A DNA stretch of 64,000 nt from Cognatitamlana sp035818475 (GCF_035818475.1 NZ_JAYMGV010000002.1:124001-188000), one strand, 5' to 3'. Shown: positions 1-8,216, numbered from the stretch's first letter. Program-made: numbers and translations. The notes: generated by a model not told the origin, from the sequence alone.

Positions 1-1
1 A

Positions 2-490
2 GCATACATCAAAGAAGTACGTAGTAAAGGGGATACCGTAGGTGGGGTTGTAAGTTGTGTGATCAAGAATGTACCTGTTGGATTGGGGGAACCGGTATTT
101 GATAAATTACATGCCGAATTGGGTAAAGCCATGCTGTCCATAAATGCAGTAAAGGGCTTTGAGTATGGTAGCGGGTTTCATGGTAGCACCATGTATGGTT
201 CAGATCATAATGATGCCTTCAATAATGATGGCACTACAAAAACTAATTACTCCGGTGGTATTCAGGGAGGGATAAGCAATGGTATGGACATTTATTTTAA
301 TGTGGCCTTCAAGCCGGTAGCAACCCTTATTCAGAAATATGAAACTATAGATAAGCACGGTAATACTGTTGAGATGCAGGGTAAAGGACGTCATGATCCA
401 TGTGTGGTGCCGCGCGCCGTACCTATCGTAGAAGCTATGGCAGCTTTAGTTTTAGCTGATTTTTATTTAATAAATAAGCTCTATAGTTAA
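2..490 (+). CDS. aroC: Chorismate synthase, C-terminal part (5' end outside window)
   Basis: Chorismate synthase converts 5-enolpyruvylshikimate 3-phosphate to chorismate in the cytoplasm, using reduced FMN; chorismate feeds aromatic amino acids, folate and menaquinone. Only about 162 C-terminal residues are present. The frame is open from base 2 with no start codon, so the gene begins before the window. Seen: VGGVVSCVIKNVPVGLGEP, then FEYGSGF, a Gly/Asn-rich flexible stretch (SGGIQGGISNG) and RHDPCVVPRAVPIVEAMAA, all characteristic of the family C-terminus. No frameshift is visible. The menaquinone genes that consume its product lie about 40 kb downstream. The identification is secure; the true start cannot be seen. 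Confidence 0.96.
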   Translation, partial: AYIKEVRSKGDTVGGVVSCVIKNVPVGLGEPVFDKLHAELGKAMLSINAVKGFEYGSGFHGSTMYGSDHNDAFNNDGTTKTNYSGGIQGGISNGMDIYFNVAFKPVATLIQKYETIDKHGNTVEMQGKGRHDPCVVPRAVPIVEAMAALVLADFYLINKLYS

Positions 491-638
491 TTTTATTAGG
501 AGCTGTTTCCCGCTTTCCGCTATATCTTTTTTATAATATAAAAAAGGATGCCGCATCAATCGGGGCTACCATATACAAATAGGTTAGATCATTTTATTTT
601 TTTATCTTGGTTAAATCCAAGTAATATGTTATACACCA

Positions 639-1172
639 GTGATTTACTATTGGCTACATCTCATTTATATTTTTATTGGTTCCAGATTTTTTTGGAAACG
701 GGTGCCCTTGGAAGCCAATTTAACAAGAACACGGAGAGTCAGTATTTTAGACTGTGAGGCTTTTAGGTTTATGGCCAACTCAAAGTATTTTTATTATATG
801 GATCTTATTCGGTTTGAAATTCTGTTTCGGTCAGATTTATATAAAAATTCCATAAAAAAGGGCATGTTTCCGGTTTTGGGGTCTCAAAAGATCATTTATA
901 AAAAACCATTAAAGCGCTGGACAAAGTTTAGTGTGACTCTTATATTGGAAGGTTGGGAAGATAATTGGGTGTACCACAAACAGGTGTTTAGACAAAATAA
1001 CCAGATATATGCCATAGGGATCACTAAAGTAGGTTTTTGGAAAAATCGTAAAACACAAAGTATAAGACAAATACTTGCCAATAGTGGCGTTACAACTAAA
1101 GAAAAGCCTGTGCCTAAAGAAACTCTGGAGCTTTTTAAAGCAGATTATGATATTATAAAATCTTCAGAATAG
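639..1172 (+). CDS. Hotdog-fold acyl-CoA thioesterase-like protein (4HBT_2 / THEM6 type)
   Basis: Probable thioester hydrolase of the hotdog-fold 4HBT_2 group; the substrate is unknown. A hydrophobic N-terminal segment (IYYWLHLIYIFIGSRFF) is followed at about residues 33-52 by RRVSILDCEAFRFMANSKYF and YYMDLIRFE, which match the signature helix region of THEM6-like proteins (usually written as D-hydrophobic-x-HMNNxRY). Here the usual His is replaced (FRFMANSKY). The core beta strands (TLILEGWEDNWVYHKQVF) follow. No ATG lies in frame before the signature, so the start is GTG 639 or another non-ATG codon; an ATG at 626 is in a different frame. It stands alone between aroC and a symporter gene. 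Function is inferred from the fold only. Confidence 0.7.
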   Translation: MIYYWLHLIYIFIGSRFFWKRVPLEANLTRTRRVSILDCEAFRFMANSKYFYYMDLIRFEILFRSDLYKNSIKKGMFPVLGSQKIIYKKPLKRWTKFSVTLILEGWEDNWVYHKQVFRQNNQIYAIGITKVGFWKNRKTQSIRQILANSGVTTKEKPVPKETLELFKADYDIIKSSE

Positions 1173-1392
1173 TTGTGTCGTTAATTTTATTGCTAATAAT
1201 TTAAACATATTCTTTCATTAATCATCTTACAGATAATCGAGTAATTTCAATATTATATTGAAGATTTTATTGAAATAAATTCGGTTTGCTAGTTTATACT
1301 TAAAATAGCTATCTTGTGCGGAGTAAAAAACGTTCCTAAAAAGGTTTAAAAGAATCGGAAATTTAGGGTACCAAAAGGCATATAAATAGCAT

Positions 1393-2718
1393 ATGAAAAA
1401 ACTTGCATTACATTGGAAGATTATAATAGGAATGATTCTTGGAATCATTTTTGGTTTTATTATGAATACCGTTGATGGTGGTAAAGGGTTTGTGTCAGAT
1501 TGGATAGCCCCTTTTGGGGCCATTTTTATCAACCTGCTTAAACTTATAGCCGTACCTTTAATTTTAGCATCGCTAATAAAAGGAATTTCAGATTTAAAAG
1601 ATATTTCAAAAATAAAGTCTATGGGATTACGTACTATAGGCATTTATATCAGCACCACTTTAGTCGCTATAGTTATTGGTTTAAGTATTGTAAATACTTT
1701 AAATCCGGGAAAAGGCATGCCTCAGGAGACTATAGAAAAGATCAAGTTAAAGTATGAAAATGATGCCGGTGTTGTTGATAAGTTAGAAAAGGCCTCAGCT
1801 CAAAAAGATGCCGGCCCGTTACAGGCCCTGGTTGATATTTTTCCTAGTAATATTTTTAAATCGTTTGTAGAGGCATCCATGCTTCAGGTTATTTTCTTTG
1901 CTTTATTTGTGGGTATTTGTTTATTGTTGATAGGAGAGAAGAAGGCTAAACCTCTTATAGATTTCTTTGACTCACTAAATGAGGTGGTCATGAAAATGGT
2001 TGATCTCATCATGCTTTTTGCTCCATACGCCGTGTTTGCTTTATTGGCAAACGTTATAATAGCCTTTGATGATACGGAAATCTTAGTTAAATTACTGTGG
2101 TATGCATTATGTGTTGTAGGAGGTCTTATATTAATGATAGGATTCTATTTGTTATTGGTAAGTATATATACCAAAAAATCACCTATGTGGTTCTTACAAC
2201 AAATTAGCCCGGCGCAGTTACTGGCCTTTTCAACCAGTAGTAGTGCAGCAACCTTACCGGTTACAATGGAGCGTGTGGAAGAGCATTTGGGGGTAGATAA
2301 AGAAGTTTCCGGTTTTGTATTACCAGTTGGAGCAACGGTTAATATGGATGGTACGAGTTTATATCAGGGCATAGCTGCTGTGTTTATCATGCAGGTTATA
2401 TGGCCGGAAGGTCTGACCTTTACCAACCAGCTGGTCATTGTGCTTACGGCCTTATTAGCGTCTATAGGTAGTGCAGCCGTTCCAAGTGCAGGTATGGTAA
2501 TGCTGGTTATTGTATTAGAATCCATAGGTTTTCCCGCAGAATTGTTACCCATTGGCTTAGCCCTTATTTTTGCTGTAGACCGGCCCTTAGATATGTGCAG
2601 AACCGTTGTTAATGTTACCGGTGATGCAACCGTATCTATGATGGTGGCTAAATCATTAGATAAATTACATGAGCCACAACCTAAAGAATGGGACGATCAT
2701 TATGATGAAGTGAAATAA
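1393..2718 (+). CDS. Dicarboxylate/amino acid:cation symporter (DAACS, GltP/GltT-like)
   Basis: Inner-membrane symporter for acidic amino acids or C4-dicarboxylates coupled to Na+ or H+. The 441 residues match the family length. Seen: N-terminal membrane segment (LALHWKIIIGMILGIIFGF), re-entrant loop HP1 with the serine-rich FSTSSSAATLPVTME (about residue 280), TM7 NMDGTSLYQGIAAVF (about 318) carrying the NMDGT cation motif, and TM8 AVDRPLDMCRTVVNVTGDA (about 395) with the Asp and Arg of the substrate site. An insert around residues 105-145 (GMPQETIEKIKLKYENDAG) is an external loop common in bacterial members. It sits 47 bases before the GshB-like gene on the same strand, so it may supply glutamate or aspartate to that operon; this last point is inference. 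Confidence 0.92.
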   Translation: MKKLALHWKIIIGMILGIIFGFIMNTVDGGKGFVSDWIAPFGAIFINLLKLIAVPLILASLIKGISDLKDISKIKSMGLRTIGIYISTTLVAIVIGLSIVNTLNPGKGMPQETIEKIKLKYENDAGVVDKLEKASAQKDAGPLQALVDIFPSNIFKSFVEASMLQVIFFALFVGICLLLIGEKKAKPLIDFFDSLNEVVMKMVDLIMLFAPYAVFALLANVIIAFDDTEILVKLLWYALCVVGGLILMIGFYLLLVSIYTKKSPMWFLQQISPAQLLAFSTSSSAATLPVTMERVEEHLGVDKEVSGFVLPVGATVNMDGTSLYQGIAAVFIMQVIWPEGLTFTNQLVIVLTALLASIGSAAVPSAGMVMLVIVLESIGFPAELLPIGLALIFAVDRPLDMCRTVVNVTGDATVSMMVAKSLDKLHEPQPKEWDDHYDEVK

Positions 2719-2765
2719 AATTTATAAATTTAAATTCATAAAACTATCTAATAAAACCAGTAAAC

Positions 2766-3803
2766 ATGAATGTTTGTTTTATTATGTATCCCTGGGATGA
2801 AATTGACCCGGATAATGATACTTCTTTAGCCTTAATTAAAGAATGTGTTAAAAGAAAGCACGGTGTAGCTATGTGTACACCTGCCAATTTAACTATAAGA
2901 AATAGTGTGACTACCGCTAATTGTATAGTAATAGGTAGGATGGATAAGACACCAAGTTCATTAAAATCGTTTTATAAAAAAGCAGTGTTGCGTGAAGAAA
3001 TGCTGCCTCTGGCGGGATTTGATGTTATTTTCTTTAGAGCTAATCCACCTTTAGACCCTATTATGCTTAACTTTTTGGATTCTGTGAAAGACGATGTGTT
3101 TATAATGAATTCCCTGGAAGGAATGCGAGAAGCCAATAATAAACTCTATACTGCAGCATTTGGCGATGCGCATAGTAACATTATTCCGGCTACTCATGTG
3201 TCTAAAAGTAAAAACTATTTAATCAGGCAGATCAAAGAGTCTTCAGCAGATAAAATGATATTAAAACCCTTGAATGGATTTGGAGGATCGGGGGTAATTT
3301 TAATTGAAAAATCAGCGATGAGTAATATTAATTCATTGCTTGATTTTTATATCACTAACCGCGATGGGTCTTTAAATTATGTGATCCTTCAGGATTATAT
3401 TGAAGGAGCAGATAAAGGGGATGTCCGTATTCTAATTTTAAACGGTGAACCTGTTGGTGCTATGAAACGAGTTCCGGGAAATGAAGACCATCGGTCTAAT
3501 GTGTCGGCAGGAGGGAGTGTGCAACGACATAGCCTGACAAAAGAGGAAAAAGCACTTTGCAAACAAATAGGGCCTAAATTGGTAAATGATGGCCTTTATT
3601 TTGTAGGGATTGACGTTATTGGGGGTAAGTTGGTTGAAGTGAATGTCATGTCTCCGGGGGGGATTACTTATATCAATAAAGTGTATAAACTAAAAACTAA
3701 AATAGAAGAAAAAGTAATAGACTTTTTAGAGATGAAGGTTTTAGATAAACTTCAGGCATTTGACAGACGAACCCGGTTGAGAAAGACCGTACAAGACGCG
3801 TGA
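2766..3803 (+). CDS. ATP-grasp amide ligase of the glutathione synthetase (GshB) family
   Basis: ATP-dependent carboxylate-amine ligase. Seen: N-terminal GshB-like domain (CFIMYPWDEIDPDNDTSLAL; FFRANPPLDP near residue 96, matching the bacterial GshB family), then the ATP-grasp fold with KPLNGFGGSGV (about 176), the hinge region ILQDYIEGADKGDVRI and the metal/ATP site FVGIDVIGGKLVEVNVMSPGGI (about 280). GshB normally ends this motif NVTSPTC; here it is NVMSPGG, so the second substrate may not be gamma-Glu-Cys. No gshA partner is present. At 345 residues it is a little longer than E. coli GshB. It is the first gene of a tight run with a sulfurtransferase-TerB fusion, an N-formylglutamate amidohydrolase homologue and a DUF1704 peptidase, which favours a special ligase over housekeeping glutathione synthesis. 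Confidence 0.85.
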   Translation: MNVCFIMYPWDEIDPDNDTSLALIKECVKRKHGVAMCTPANLTIRNSVTTANCIVIGRMDKTPSSLKSFYKKAVLREEMLPLAGFDVIFFRANPPLDPIMLNFLDSVKDDVFIMNSLEGMREANNKLYTAAFGDAHSNIIPATHVSKSKNYLIRQIKESSADKMILKPLNGFGGSGVILIEKSAMSNINSLLDFYITNRDGSLNYVILQDYIEGADKGDVRILILNGEPVGAMKRVPGNEDHRSNVSAGGSVQRHSLTKEEKALCKQIGPKLVNDGLYFVGIDVIGGKLVEVNVMSPGGITYINKVYKLKTKIEEKVIDFLEMKVLDKLQAFDRRTRLRKTVQDA

Positions 3804-3857
3804 TTATAACAGAAGTGTTATTATTCGGTTGAATCAAGACTTTTAATTAATTTTATT

Positions 3858-5012
3858 GTGAATATTTCAATAGCAACTCCAGTCGTATCAATAGCATGGC
3901 TTTATGAGCATTTAAATGCTGAAAATTTGGTTGTTCTGGATGGTACCATTAATAAAGTATTTGATGTATCACAAAACCAAATACTCCATACCAGGTTTTT
4001 TGATATTAAAAAGAAATTTAGTGATGCGTCCAATCCATTTCCAAATGCGTTTCCATCTAAAGAACAGTTTGAAAAAGAAGCCAGGGCTTTAGGTATTAGC
4101 GGTAGTCATGCTATAGTGGTTTATGATGATAAGGGTATGTATTCCAGTGCACGTGTTTGGTGGCTTTTTAAAGCTTTTGGATATGATAATATAGCTGTAT
4201 TGAATGGCGGATTCCCAGCCTGGGAAGAAGCATCTTACCCCATAGAGTCCATGCGTGAATACCAAGGGCCGGAAGGAGATTTTAGGGCAAGTCTTCAGTC
4301 AGAACACATGATGTTCTTTGAAGATGTTAAATCGGCTTCAAAAAGCAACACCCATACCATTATTGACGCGCGCTCAGCAGATCGGTTCAATTGTGAAACT
4401 CCGGAGCCCAGGGCAGGATTGCGGATGGGAACCATTCCCGGTTCTTTAAATTTGCCTTTTACAGATTTGTTGGAAGGGGGACTGCTCAAACCAAAAACAG
4501 AATTAGAGAAAGCTTTTCAGGAATTATCTACAAAAGAAGATGCTGTTATATTTTCATGCGGATCAGGTATTACAGCTTGTATTTTGGCATTGGGAGCTGA
4601 GATTTCAGGATATAAAAACATTTCGGTGTATGATGGCTCCTGGACAGAATATGGCTCATTGACAACAGGCGATATGGAAAATCCCAAAACCTGGACCAAG
4701 GATGAATTATTGGCTTACATTTTAATATATGTTTCAAACTTAGACCTAAACGAATCCGGAAAAGAGACTGCATATATTTTAAGTCGTGTAGATAAGGAGG
4801 TTTATGAACGGGTAAGACGTCAATTTAAAAAAGACAGTGATTATCAAAATATTCAAAAGATTATTCAGGCAGTAAAGGCTCATAACTATTATAGAAATGA
4901 TTTAGCCGATCTATTTGCTGATATAAAATTGATAGCTTTTGCGGACGGTGATTATGATCTGATGGAGCGGATGCTTTATAGGCATCTAAAAAAGATCCTT
5001 AAAGATGGATAA
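3858..5012 (+). CDS. Tandem rhodanese sulfurtransferase fused to a C-terminal TerB-like domain
   Basis: Two rhodanese domains (about residues 8-125 and 150-272) as in 3-mercaptopyruvate/thiosulfate sulfurtransferases. The active loop FSCGSGITACILALG (Cys near residue 235) is the CGSG(V/I)TA type associated with mercaptopyruvate. The family normally ends soon after the YDGSWTEYGS element, seen here at about 257, but this protein continues for some 110 residues with a helical, acidic segment (WTKDELLAYILIYVSNLDLN ... DLFADIKLIAFADGDYDLME) that resembles the TerB/DjlA-type metal-binding helical domain. The start is GTG 3858. An in-frame ATG at 4674 sits exactly at the domain junction and could allow separate expression of the TerB-like part. 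Its end overlaps the next gene by 8 bases, suggesting coupling. Confidence 0.82.
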   Translation: MNISIATPVVSIAWLYEHLNAENLVVLDGTINKVFDVSQNQILHTRFFDIKKKFSDASNPFPNAFPSKEQFEKEARALGISGSHAIVVYDDKGMYSSARVWWLFKAFGYDNIAVLNGGFPAWEEASYPIESMREYQGPEGDFRASLQSEHMMFFEDVKSASKSNTHTIIDARSADRFNCETPEPRAGLRMGTIPGSLNLPFTDLLEGGLLKPKTELEKAFQELSTKEDAVIFSCGSGITACILALGAEISGYKNISVYDGSWTEYGSLTTGDMENPKTWTKDELLAYILIYVSNLDLNESGKETAYILSRVDKEVYERVRRQFKKDSDYQNIQKIIQAVKAHNYYRNDLADLFADIKLIAFADGDYDLMERMLYRHLKKILKDG

Positions 5013-5844
5013 GCTAAGTGTTTCTCAAATTGTATCTAAGATAGAGGCTGGAGAAACGTTTGAAGCAGTATCTCCAGATTATGCTTTTACTATAAAGATT
5101 GAGGAGTATGTGCCTTATGCCTGTGCAGCTATACATGACGGGCATCAATTCAGGAAAGAACTTTGGGATAATTGTATTCATACCGAATACGAGCGTTGGT
5201 ATGAGGAAGACCCGGAAACCAAAACCATGATAAAAACACATCCTATAGTTATTGCCGGTTGTGATTCGCGTTTTGAATATGATTTAAACAGAGCTCCTGA
5301 GGAGGCTGTTTTTGAAACCGCATGGGGAAAACAATTATGGTACAAGCCTCTTTCTGAAACCATGAAAACAAAAAGCCTGCAAAAGCATACCAATTTTTAT
5401 AGAGTGATGCATGCCTTAATTGAGGTATTAGAAACTAAGTTTGGTTTTTGTACGGTCTATGATATGCATAGTTATAACTGGAAACGTTGGGACAGGGAAG
5501 TGCCTACCTGGAATTTAGGGACTGTAAATGTTGATAATAAACGTTTTGGAGGTGCTATTGAAGCCTGGAGACAAAGTCTATCAGAGATAGAGCTTCCTAA
5601 TGCTATTGCATCTACTTCAAAAATCAATGATACCTTTCAGGGTAATGGTTATTTTTTAAAATATATTACCAGGAACTTTAAAAATACCTTAGTTTTGGCT
5701 ACCGAAATAGCTAAAGTATACTGTGATGAATATGAGCAGATTATATTCCCTGAAGTAGTTGCTACAGTAGAGAAGGCATTAATTGAACGTATTCCGAAGC
5801 ATGCGCTAAAAGTTTATAATGCGTTTAAAAGTCAGGTATTATGA
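5005..5844 (+). CDS. N-formylglutamate amidohydrolase family protein
   Basis: Zinc-dependent amidohydrolase family that, in histidine degradation, splits N-formylglutamate; relatives act on other N-acyl or peptide amides. Seen in 279 residues: ACAAIHDGHQF (about 32-42) with the first His/Asp metal ligands, HPIVIAGCDSRFEYDLNRAP (about 76-95), the VYDMHSYNWKR site (about 150) and a later NDTFQGNGYFLKYI element. No hutH, hutU or hutI is nearby, and a formimidoylglutamase, the alternative last histidine-degradation enzyme, is encoded at 56760-57770, so a role outside histidine breakdown is likely. The stop overlaps the DUF1704 start by ATGA. In this operon it may hydrolyse the amide made by the ATP-grasp ligase; that is inference. 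Confidence 0.82.
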   Translation: MDKLSVSQIVSKIEAGETFEAVSPDYAFTIKIEEYVPYACAAIHDGHQFRKELWDNCIHTEYERWYEEDPETKTMIKTHPIVIAGCDSRFEYDLNRAPEEAVFETAWGKQLWYKPLSETMKTKSLQKHTNFYRVMHALIEVLETKFGFCTVYDMHSYNWKRWDREVPTWNLGTVNVDNKRFGGAIEAWRQSLSEIELPNAIASTSKINDTFQGNGYFLKYITRNFKNTLVLATEIAKVYCDEYEQIIFPEVVATVEKALIERIPKHALKVYNAFKSQVL

Positions 5845-7001
5845 AGATTGAAAACAATGTTGCTACCAAAGCACTTTTAGATATAGATAAAAATATAGAC
5901 GAACTGGTTAAACAAATTGAATTGCTTAGCTATGTAAATCCGGTCAATATTGAAGAACAAAAAGAGCGTTTCTTTTCATCAAAATATTTAAAAGCTCCCG
6001 TTTTTAGATATCCCGATATCAATTTTGATAAGTTCAAACTTCACAGAAAGTTGTTTACTCAGTCCATTGAGCTTATTGAAGATAGGGAGATAAAGAATTT
6101 ATATGAAGATATTATTTATGCCTATTCTGGTTTAATACAATGTATAGAGACTATAGGGGACGGAAAAAAATTCTATTACAATTGTTTGCATTGCTTTGGT
6201 ACACCTACGGAAAAAGATGTTGAAAATGCTAAATTCATTTTACATTTTGAAGACGAAAATAAAGATATACCGGCATTCCAACCCAAATACTCAGCTACAG
6301 CATCTGAAGCTCTTTTTAAAGCGTTTTCTAAAAAGTATGATTTTAGTTATAGTATAAAACAATCTGATAAAATATCGGCTATAGCTATGGTATTGAATAA
6401 TATTAAAACCCTGGTTTTAAATTCAAATCATACATTTTCTGAAAATGAAATTGCGGTTTTAACCAACCATGAAATAGGGGTGCATATGGTCACTACTATG
6501 AATGGGATGTTACATCCTTTAAAAATATTTTCCCATGGTTTTCCTAATAATGAAGAAACTCAGGAAGGACTGGCGGTATTTTCAGAATATATGAGTAATA
6601 ATTTAACCGTTACCCGTTTAAAAGAATTGGCATACCGTGTAATGGCGGTAGATAGTTTAGCTAAAGGCTATTCTTTTTCAAGAACATTCAGGATGCTGAA
6701 TAATCAGTATGAACTGGATAGGGAAGCGGCGTTTTATATTACGGTAAGAGCTCATAGGGGTGGTGGGTTTACTAAAGATTACCTGTATTTAACCGGGCTT
6801 AAAAAAGTGTATGATTATTACCATGCCGGTAAAGATTTAAGCTTATTGTTAACGGGCAAAGTAACCCTGGAGTATGCTAATGAAATTGAGTCGCTTATCA
6901 ATAAAGGCCTGGCGGTTCCTGCAAAGCATATTACCGATGCCTATATTGAAAATAATAACACCAATACAACCGTAGATTTTATTTTAAGGAGTTTAAAATA
7001 G
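5841..7001 (+). CDS. DUF1704 zinc peptidase (flavohemoglobin expression-modulating QEGLA motif family; MATCAP-like)
   Basis: Member of the DUF1704 family; eukaryotic relatives (MATCAP) are metallocarboxypeptidases that remove C-terminal tyrosine from tubulin. Seen in 386 residues: the zinc-binding helix NHEIGVHMVTT (about 211-221, HExxxH) and, about 27 residues later, TQEGLAVFSEYMSNN (about 240) whose QEGLA glutamate supplies a third ligand. The last part (REAAFYITVRAHRGGGFTKD) is also typical. The historic name, modulation of flavohemoglobin expression, is only an annotation label. The gene overlaps the previous stop by 4 bases, making it the last member of the ATP-grasp / sulfurtransferase / FGase run. 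Substrate unknown; the context suggests trimming of a peptide or amino acid conjugate. Confidence 0.85.
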   Translation: MKIENNVATKALLDIDKNIDELVKQIELLSYVNPVNIEEQKERFFSSKYLKAPVFRYPDINFDKFKLHRKLFTQSIELIEDREIKNLYEDIIYAYSGLIQCIETIGDGKKFYYNCLHCFGTPTEKDVENAKFILHFEDENKDIPAFQPKYSATASEALFKAFSKKYDFSYSIKQSDKISAIAMVLNNIKTLVLNSNHTFSENEIAVLTNHEIGVHMVTTMNGMLHPLKIFSHGFPNNEETQEGLAVFSEYMSNNLTVTRLKELAYRVMAVDSLAKGYSFSRTFRMLNNQYELDREAAFYITVRAHRGGGFTKDYLYLTGLKKVYDYYHAGKDLSLLLTGKVTLEYANEIESLINKGLAVPAKHITDAYIENNNTNTTVDFILRSLK

Positions 7002-7021
7002 GAGGTACAGAAAATGGATTG

Positions 7022-7720
7022 TGCGCTTATCGGTTACGTATATGAAATGTTGCTTATTTGTGTGCGAGGATTTTCCGAAGGAAAATCAGAAGCTAGCAAA
7101 CAAAGCAACTCCCATTGGTTAAGCATAAAATAGCAATTTTTTATATACAATGTTGTAAGTAGTTTTTTAATCATAATCTTTATTAGATTCAGTCGTAAGA
7201 ATATAAATCAAAACATAATTTAAATAGTTTTTATATTCATCTTTAATTGAAAGGTCATAGTTCAATTCAGAGCTTATTTTTTTATTATTCAATATTCCAA
7301 TTTCTATATCATTATGAAATATTCTAAGATAAGGATTAGTAATTAAAGAAGTTCTACTTTTTTTAAATTCAAAAACTTCACCATTGGTTAATTCAATCGT
7401 TCTTTTTTTAAGAGTCTGAATAATATTTTTAATGTCAGATGTTTGGTCAATTATTTTGAATTCAGTTTTGAAAATCTGACTAATGTGTTTAATTGAAATT
7501 ATTAAATATTTTTGTCCGTCATAAATATTAATCAAGTCAGGTTTAAACCATTTTTTATTTACATCCGAAAATAATATTATGTTGTTTTCAGAATAGACTT
7601 TTAGTCCATCGTTAAATCCACCATTAATTTTTAATTGTATCAAATTCTGTGTTGGTTTTAAATTACTTACAACGTTTAGGATATAAATCCGTTTCAATGA
7701 TTTATATCTACTGATAAGCG
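7022..7720. mobile_element. Small element bounded by nested inverted repeats, carrying one orphan gene
   Basis: The outer repeats are CGCTTATCGGTTACGTATAT on the + strand at about 7024-7043, facing CGCTTATCAGTAGATATAA on the - strand at about 7720-7702. The inner repeats are AATGTTGTAAGTAGTTT on + at about 7149-7165, facing AACGTTGTAAGTAATTT on - at about 7676-7660 (15 of 17 identical). On the left side about 100 extra bases lie between the two repeats and hold a perfect 8-bp hairpin, GATTTTCC/GGAAAATC with a 3-base loop (7069-7087). No transposase is inside. I recall similar blocks flanking small genes in other flavobacterial genomes, but could not check this. It could be an integron-like cassette, a MITE-like element or a degenerate IS. 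Confidence 0.5.
7167..7697 (-). CDS. Hypothetical protein, orphan cargo of the repeat-bounded element
   Basis: No family recognised. The 176 residues are unusually rich in Ile, Asn and Lys, and the DNA is more AT-rich than that of neighbouring genes, suggesting transfer. There is no signal peptide or membrane segment; the sequence alternates short hydrophobic strands and charged turns (LIQLKINGGFNDGLKVYSEN; KKRTIELTNGEVFEFKKS), which looks like a small soluble, mostly beta protein. The only start in frame is TTG 7697, or a rarer codon further upstream. The start region lies inside the right inverted repeat of the surrounding element, and the gene ends just inside the left repeat, so gene and element appear to be one unit. 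Confidence 0.5.
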   Translation of the reverse strand: MKRIYILNVVSNLKPTQNLIQLKINGGFNDGLKVYSENNIILFSDVNKKWFKPDLINIYDGQKYLIISIKHISQIFKTEFKIIDQTSDIKNIIQTLKKRTIELTNGEVFEFKKSRTSLITNPYLRIFHNDIEIGILNNKKISSELNYDLSIKDEYKNYLNYVLIYILTTESNKDYD

Positions 7721-7792
7721 AAGTTAAATTTTAAAAATTTAAAAGTCAATAATTACAACTTGATCTGAAAGGAAAGTTGTTAACAAAAAGAG

Positions 7793-8212
7793 TTATTCCA
7801 AAAACTTGCTCTTTAATTCTGGTGTAGGAATCATGCAAGCTTCTTTTTTACCATACCATTTGTAACGATTTTTGGCAATAAAATCATAGACCCAATTGCG
7901 AATAACTGCAGGTACAATTAAAAAGACAGACAGCAGGTTGGTTGGAAACCCTAGTTTTGAAGCTATTTTTAATGCGGCAGTCGATTTATAATAAATACCC
8001 TTTTCAGGGTTGTAAAGTATAATAGAATCGATTTGATTCGTGTCTATACCAAATTTTCTAATGATTTGCTTTCCAGTATCACTTTGCAGTGGTGCAAACA
8101 AATATACGTTCGCTTTATCGCGTTTTATAACGTATAAAACCGAATGGTTACACAGATTACAAACCCCGTCAAAAAGAATGAGGTTTTTCCCTTTTCCAAT
8201 AGCAATAGACAT
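7793..8212 (-). CDS. DCC family thiol-disulfide oxidoreductase (DUF393, YuxK-like)
   Basis: Small thioredoxin-like protein of the DCC family, named after the conserved N-terminal Asp-Cys-Cys residues. Seen at residues 12-24: LILFDGVCNLCNH, giving the DGVCNLC motif with a CxxC pair, then a family-typical SDTGKQIIRKFG and a C-terminal WVYDFIAKNRYKWYGKKEAC. Length (139) fits. A promoter -7 box on the - strand (8217-8224) ends only four bases before the ATG at 8212, so the transcript may have almost no leader. It is preceded on its strand by the repeat-bounded element in reverse order of transcription and shares no operon. The physiological substrate of this family is not known to me. Confidence 0.85.
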   Translation of the reverse strand: MSIAIGKGKNLILFDGVCNLCNHSVLYVIKRDKANVYLFAPLQSDTGKQIIRKFGIDTNQIDSIILYNPEKGIYYKSTAALKIASKLGFPTNLLSVFLIVPAVIRNWVYDFIAKNRYKWYGKKEACMIPTPELKSKFLE

Positions 8213-8216
8213 AGGA

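Noticed and set aside
548..757. ATG-started 69-codon frame before the thioesterase
   Set aside because: It lies in another frame, has no recognisable protein features, and the thioesterase frame carries the conserved region; no sign that a frameshift joins them.
5005..5844. Histidine utilisation (hut) operon
   Set aside because: No hutH, hutU or hutI near either this gene or the formimidoylglutamase at 56760.
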